DNA of 64,000 bases, from contig NZ_JADBEB010000001.1 of the NCBI RefSeq assembly GCF_014874095.1, positions 5,084,001 through 5,148,000 on the forward strand, given 5' to 3'. A program made the translations under genes and the position numbers. Shown here one piece after another: positions 60,227-64,000 of the stretch. Source of the stretch: Plantactinospora soyae (GTDB lineage Bacteria; Actinomycetota; Actinomycetes; Mycobacteriales; Micromonosporaceae). The notes beneath the pieces were generated by a model. The model was not told the origin of the DNA. It did no database searches and saw only the letters and a program-made list of their open reading frames with translations. Numbering within the stretch: the stretch's first letter is position 1; each line of letters begins with the position of its first letter.

Positions 60227-60660
60227 TGGCGGAGGGCCCCAAACAGCAGATGCCGGCCCGCCGTAAGGCGCGGAAGCGGGCACTGGACGTGCTCTACGAG
60301 GCGGACATGCGGGCCCGCCCTCCGGTCGAGGTGCTGGCCGGCTATCTCCAGCGGTTGGAGCAGCCGCGCCCGGAACACCTCGGGTACGCGATCGGCCTGA
60401 TCGAGGGCGTGGCGGCGAACCAGGCGCGGATCGACGAGCTGATCGACAGTTACGCCGAGGGCTGGACCCTCGACCGGATGCCGGCGGTCGACCGTAACCT
60501 GGCCCGGATCGCCATCTACGAGCTGCTCTACGTCGACGAGATCGACGACGCGGTGGCGATCAGCGAGGCGGTCGAGTTGGCGCGGCAGATGTCGACCGAC
60601 GACTCGCCCCGGTTCCTCAACGGCATCCTCGGCCGGATCGCCGAGTACGCGACCCGGTAG
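60226..60660 (+). CDS. nusB: transcription antitermination factor NusB
   Basis: 144 residues, all-helical. ARRKARKRALDVLYEADM is the conserved start and DRNLARIAIYELLYVDEIDD the second conserved block. Part of the rRNA antitermination complex with NusE. Directly coupled to efp. Confidence 0.94.
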   Translation: MAEGPKQQMPARRKARKRALDVLYEADMRARPPVEVLAGYLQRLEQPRPEHLGYAIGLIEGVAANQARIDELIDSYAEGWTLDRMPAVDRNLARIAIYELLYVDEIDDAVAISEAVELARQMSTDDSPRFLNGILGRIAEYATR

Positions 60661-60946
60661 CTCGGGGCGCCCGTCGTTTCCGGCCCTGACGTCCGGTCTG
60701 CGGCCCTCCGTCCGTCCCGTCCCGTCTGTCCCCGTCCGGGTGGCTGGCGCGGCGTGGGCGCGGTGGCGGAGGGTCGCGGGCGAGCGGCGACGAGGCGTGC
60801 CGGAGTGATCTCCGAGCCGGGGCGTCCGGTGTCGGCGTTCTTCGGAACACGACGGGCGGCCTTCCCGGGCACGATCGTGCGACGTACCGGCCCGAAGCGC
60901 GCCGTACCGGTCCGAAGTGCGGCGCATCGCCCCGGAATGGCACAAC
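60661..60946. other. non-coding gap after nusB
   Basis: No convincing gene. It contains GC-rich simple runs (gtccgtcccgtcccgtct) and two imperfect copies of a ~19-bp word beginning TACCGG-yCCGAAG (about 60892-60925). No tRNA or regulatory site recognised. A hairpin at 60947-60975 closes it. Confidence 0.5.
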
Positions 60947-60975
60947 GGGGCCCGTGCCGGCTCGGCACGGACCCC
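60947..60975. terminator. bidirectional hairpin between nusB and bldD
   Basis: Thirteen-base arms GGGGCCCGTGCCG (60947-60959) and CGGCACGGACCCC (60963-60975), one mismatch, 3-base loop. Lies 12 bp past the bldD stop between convergent genes. Confidence 0.65.
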
Positions 60976-60987
60976 GACAGTGGGGGA

Positions 60988-61476
60988 TCAGGACGCGAAG
61001 AGCGCCCGGGGGTCGGCGACGAGGACGCCGTGTTCGGTGAGCCGCTCGATCAGCCCGGAGGGTGACGAGTCGTAGACGATGGCGAGCGCCCGAAGGTCGT
61101 CCGCGCGAATCGACAGCACCCGCCCGTTGTAGTCACCCCGCTGCTGCTGGATGGCTCGGGCATAGCGAGCGACGTACGCGAGGTCCTCGGACGCCTCGTC
61201 GTACAGCCGCTCAAGGTCGAGCACGATCTTGTTCGTCGGCTCGTGCCGGACACCGCTGCCGTCCGGCAGCAGTTCCGAGACGGGCACCCGGTAGAAGTCG
61301 GCGAGCTCGGCGAGACGCGACACCGTGACGGCGCGGTCCCCCCGCTCGTACGAGCCGACGACGACGGCTTTCCACCGCCCGTTTGACTTTTCCTCCACCC
61401 CCTGCAGGGACAAACCCTGCTGCTGACGGATAGAGCGCAGACGCGCGCCCAACGACTTGGCGTATTCAGAGGGCAT
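60988..61476 (-). CDS. bldD: developmental master regulator BldD
   Basis: 162 residues. XRE-type helix-turn-helix at the N-terminus (EYAKSLGARLRSIRQQQGLS, KAVVVGSYERGDRAVTV) is nearly that of Streptomyces BldD. The C-terminal domain keeps the cyclic-di-GMP signature RGD-x8-RxxD (RGDYNGRVLSIRADD). In the family, c-di-GMP glues two dimers together so that BldD represses sporulation genes. ATG 61476 follows GGGAG. Its promoter carries a BldD-box-like site, suggesting autoregulation. Confidence 0.94.
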   Translation of the reverse strand: MPSEYAKSLGARLRSIRQQQGLSLQGVEEKSNGRWKAVVVGSYERGDRAVTVSRLAELADFYRVPVSELLPDGSGVRHEPTNKIVLDLERLYDEASEDLAYVARYARAIQQQRGDYNGRVLSIRADDLRALAIVYDSSPSGLIERLTEHGVLVADPRALFAS

Positions 61477-61529
61477 TCGGCACTCCCAGTGCTGGTCGGG
61501 GATCTCCCCAGCGATCGCTACGGAGCGTG

Positions 61530-61558
61530 ACGGTACGGGGATTGCGACACGTGGTCAA
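61530..61558 (-). promoter_or_regulatory. bldD promoter with overlapping BldD-box-like site
   Basis: Minus strand: -35 TTGACC (61553-61558), 17-bp spacer, -10 TACCGT (61530-61535). TGAC-n5-GTCG (61545-61557) overlaps the -35 and matches the BldD consensus TnAC-n5-GTnA in all but the last base. The distance to ATG 61476 leaves a leader of about 45 bases. Confidence 0.55.
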
Positions 61559-61713
61559 GTGCTAGTTACCTACCTATTACAAAGATCGTGTTCTCAAGGG
61601 CGGTTTCGTCTCGCTGATCCGACGGTCAGTGACCCGCCACGGCCGGCCCTGTGGCCAGTGGTAACGTGGCTGGAGCCCCGGCCCGCGCCGTCCGCTGGTG
61701 AGCGCCGGAATCC

Positions 61714-61757
61714 GACGTCCTTTAACGACCCGTCCCGTGAGGCGGGGAAGGGGGTCC
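61714..61757 (+). promoter_or_regulatory. PyrR-binding RNA element in pyrR leader
   Basis: The leader reads GACGTCCTTTAAC, then a CCCGTCCC-GTGAGG-CGGGG hairpin, then AAGGGGG, matching the PyrR-site pattern (TCCTTTAA, GTGAGG-type loop, AAGG). The 3' part overlaps the pyrR ribosome-binding site, so PyrR-UMP binding should block translation, as proposed for mycobacteria, rather than terminate transcription. Confidence 0.7.
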
Positions 61758-61760
61758 GCC

Positions 61761-62342
61761 GTGGCGTACCCGCAGGCTGCTCTACCGCCGCCGGTCTCAC
61801 CACCGTCCGTGAAGGTCATCCTGACCAGCGCCGAACTGGCCCGGGTGGTGGACCGGATCGCACACCAGATTCTCGAGAAGACCCAGGGCGCCGCCGGCAC
61901 CGTGCTGCTCGGCATTCCCACCCGAGGGGCCCCGCTGGCCCACCGGCTGGCCGCCCGGATCAACGCCTTCGAGGACATCGACGTACCGGTGGGTGTGCTC
62001 GACATCACTCTCTACCGCGATGATCTCCGCCGCCACGCGGTCCGGGCGATCGGACCGACGGAGGTGCCCGCCGAGGGGATCGACGGCAAGCGGGTGATCC
62101 TGGTGGACGACGTCCTCTTCTCCGGCCGTACCGTGCGGGCCGCCCTCGATGCGCTCAGCGACATCGGGCGGCCGAGTTCGGTGCAGCTCGCCGTGCTGGT
62201 CGACCGGGGCCACCGCGAGCTGCCGATCCGGGCCGACTACGTGGGCAAGAACATCCCGACGGCGCTCGCCGAGAGCGTCAAGGTGACGCTCGCCGAGACT
62301 GACGGCGCCGACGAGGTCAAGTTGATCGGAGGCGCGGCGTAG
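61761..62342 (+). CDS. pyrR: bifunctional pyr operon regulator / uracil phosphoribosyltransferase PyrR
   Basis: 193 residues from GTG 61761 (GGAAGGGGG upstream, within the PyrR element). PRPP-binding loop [33 protein letters not shown], and basic RNA-binding patch LYRDDLRRH. It senses UMP/UTP and binds pyr mRNA; family members also make UMP from uracil. The next start overlaps its stop (TAGTG). Confidence 0.94.
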   Translation: MAYPQAALPPPVSPPSVKVILTSAELARVVDRIAHQILEKTQGAAGTVLLGIPTRGAPLAHRLAARINAFEDIDVPVGVLDITLYRDDLRRHAVRAIGPTEVPAEGIDGKRVILVDDVLFSGRTVRAALDALSDIGRPSSVQLAVLVDRGHRELPIRADYVGKNIPTALAESVKVTLAETDGADEVKLIGGAA

Positions 62343-63268
62343 TGCTGAAACACCTGCTCAGCGGGGCGGATCTGGACGCCGCCACCGCCACGCTGATCCT
62401 GGACACGGCGGGTGAGATGGCCCGGCTGGCCGGCCGCGAGGTGAAGAAGCTCCCCGCGCTGCGTGGCCGTACCGTGGTCAACCTCTTCTACGAGGACTCC
62501 ACCCGGACCCGGATCTCCTTCGAGGCGGCGGCGAAGCGGCTCTCCGCCGACGTGATCAACTTCTCGGCCAAGGGCTCCAGCGTCTCCAAGGGCGAGAGCC
62601 TGAAGGACACCGCGTTGACCCTCCAGGCCATGGGCGCCGACGCGGTGGTGATCCGGCACCCGGCCTCCGGTGCGCCGCACACGCTGGCGAACTGGGTCGA
62701 CGGCTCGGTGCTCAACGCCGGGGACGGCACCCACGAGCACCCGACGCAGGCGCTGCTCGACGCGTACACCATGCGGTCCCGGCTGGGTCGGGTCGCCGGG
62801 CTGTCGGTCGCGGTGGTCGGCGACGTGCTGCACAGCCGGGTGGCCCGGTCGAACGTGCTGCTGCTGGCCACCCTCGGCGCCAAGGTGACCCTGGTCGGGC
62901 CGCCCACGCTGATTCCGGTCGACATCGGCACGGCGCTGGCCCCCGGCACCGAGGTGTCGTACGACCTCGACGCGGTGCTGCCCACCTCCGACGTGGTGAT
63001 GATGCTGCGGGTGCAACGGGAGCGGATGGCCGACTCCTACTTCCCCTCCGCCCGGGAGTACGCCCGGCGGTACGGGCTGGACGGGCCACGGATGCGACGA
63101 CTGCCGGACCACGCGATCGTCATGCATCCCGGCCCGATGAACCGGGGGATGGAGATCGCGCCCGAGGTGGCCGACTCACCCCGGTCCACGATCGTCGAAC
63201 AGGTCACCAACGGTGTTTCCGTCCGGATGGCCGTGCTGTACCTGCTGCTGGGGGGAATGAACCGATGA
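62342..63268 (+). CDS. pyrB: aspartate carbamoyltransferase catalytic subunit
   Basis: 308 residues. Carbamoyl-phosphate site [13 protein letters not shown], Lys84-type loop SSVSKGESL, aspartate site [10 protein letters not shown] and HPGPMNRG. First committed step of pyrimidine synthesis. GTG 62342 overlaps the pyrR stop; its own stop overlaps pyrC (ATGA). No regulatory subunit gene is visible. Confidence 0.96.
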   Translation: MLKHLLSGADLDAATATLILDTAGEMARLAGREVKKLPALRGRTVVNLFYEDSTRTRISFEAAAKRLSADVINFSAKGSSVSKGESLKDTALTLQAMGADAVVIRHPASGAPHTLANWVDGSVLNAGDGTHEHPTQALLDAYTMRSRLGRVAGLSVAVVGDVLHSRVARSNVLLLATLGAKVTLVGPPTLIPVDIGTALAPGTEVSYDLDAVLPTSDVVMMLRVQRERMADSYFPSAREYARRYGLDGPRMRRLPDHAIVMHPGPMNRGMEIAPEVADSPRSTIVEQVTNGVSVRMAVLYLLLGGMNR

Positions 63269-64000
63269 GCGACTCAACTGCCGGCGGTGGCCGGTCCGCG
63301 TACCTGATCCGGGGGGCCAGGGTGGTCGGCGCCGAGCCGACCGACCTGCTGGTCACCGGCGGCGTGGTGACGCAGGTCGGGCGGGGGCTCGACGCCCGCG
63401 GCGCGACGGTCGTCGACGCGGACGGGCTGGTCGCGCTGCCCGGCCTGGTCGACCTGCACACCCACCTGCGCGAACCGGGCCGGGAGGACGCCGAGACGGT
63501 CGAGTCGGGCTCCCGGGCGGCGGCGCTGGGCGGCTACACCGCGGTGTGCGCGATGGCCAACACGTCACCGGTCGCCGACACGGCGGGCGTGGTCGAGCAG
63601 GTCTGGCGGCTCGGCCGCGAGGCGGGCCTGGTCGACGTGCAGCCGATCGGCGCGGTCACCGTCGGGTTGGCCGGCGAGCGCCTGGCCGAGCTGGGCGCGA
63701 TGGCCGACTCCGCCGCCCGGGTCCGGATCTTCTCCGACGACGGGCACTGCGTGGCGGACCCGCGGCTGATGCGCCGGGCGCTGGAGTACGTCAAGGCGTT
63801 CGACGGGGTGATCGCCCAGCACGCCGAGGAGCCCCGGCTGACCGAGGGCGCCCAGATGCACGAGGGCGAGGTGTCGACCCGGCTGGGTCTGACCGGCTGG
63901 CCGGCGGTGGCCGAGGAGGCGATCATCGCCCGGGACGTGCTCCTCGCCGAGCACGTCGGCAGCCGGCTGCACGTCTGCCACCTCTCCACCGCCGGCAGCG
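63265..64000 (+). CDS. pyrC: dihydroorotase, partial at right edge
   Basis: About 245 residues of an amidohydrolase from ATG 63265. Metal-binding [11 protein letters not shown] and [14 protein letters not shown] near residues 70-100, IFSDDGHCV and AQHAEEP (His ligand) further on, [10 protein letters not shown] at the edge. Type I/IIb dihydroorotase. The rest lies outside the window. Confidence 0.95.
   Translation, partial: MSDSTAGGGRSAYLIRGARVVGAEPTDLLVTGGVVTQVGRGLDARGATVVDADGLVALPGLVDLHTHLREPGREDAETVESGSRAAALGGYTAVCAMANTSPVADTAGVVEQVWRLGREAGLVDVQPIGAVTVGLAGERLAELGAMADSAARVRIFSDDGHCVADPRLMRRALEYVKAFDGVIAQHAEEPRLTEGAQMHEGEVSTRLGLTGWPAVAEEAIIARDVLLAEHVGSRLHVCHLSTAGS

Overview
The window is high-GC actinobacterial DNA with many GTG starts and ATGA/GTGA/TGATG stop-start overlaps. 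A BldD orthologue, a Trypco1-trypsin-NACHT-WD40 locus and a repeated GGGCCC hairpin family point to the Micromonosporaceae (Micromonospora or a close relative). This placement is by recognition, not by a search. No rRNA, tRNA or CRISPR array was seen.

Layout. 1-3719 (minus): a PadR regulator, a three-unit 77-bp tandem repeat made of coupled micro-ORFs, an ABC ATPase and a large FtsX-type permease cut by the window edge. 3903-8853 (plus): urea importer urtABCDE. 9021-11144: a WD40 propeller protein. 11220-15229: a thioesterase/HxlR divergent pair, a secreted SGNH hydrolase, a secreted S1 protease and a DUF998 membrane protein. 15295-17166: an unusual regulator with two LuxR helix-turn-helix domains, with an intact IS5-type element 37 bp upstream of its start. 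17387-18604: a membrane protein with what looks like a relic kinase N-lobe. 18639-23367 (minus): urease ureABCFGD behind a GlnR-box-like site. 23568-26765: an ABC exporter and its GbsR/MarR-type regulator.

26851-33121 (minus) is the most unusual region. A Trypco1-domain protein overlaps a 1957-residue protein that strings together a trypsin-like protease, a calcineurin-like phosphoesterase, a NACHT ATPase, pentapeptide repeats and fourteen WD40 blades. It looks like a STAND-type biological-conflict (anti-phage or self/non-self) system. An AlkB-like dioxygenase lies just upstream on the same strand.

34201-64000 is mostly conserved chromosomal core: aspS, a DnaJ_C-like proline-rich membrane protein, an RmlD-like reductase, an ArsR/MFS pair with two clear operator palindromes, rarA, a very long proline-rich membrane protein, DUF948 and DUF6167 proteins, alaS, ruvX, mltG, aroE, a Bcr/CflA-type MFS/MarR divergent pair, aroC-aroK, a hydrolase/WYL divergent pair, aroB-aroQ, efp, nusB, bldD and pyrR-pyrB-pyrC (pyrC cut by the right edge).

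Working together: Urt imports urea and urease splits it to ammonia, probably under nitrogen control. The aro genes cover the shikimate pathway from dehydroquinate synthase to chorismate synthase except EPSP synthase. The pyr genes start pyrimidine synthesis under a PyrR RNA element. Five regulators sit next to transporter or enzyme genes they plausibly control, several with palindromes readable in the intergenic DNA.
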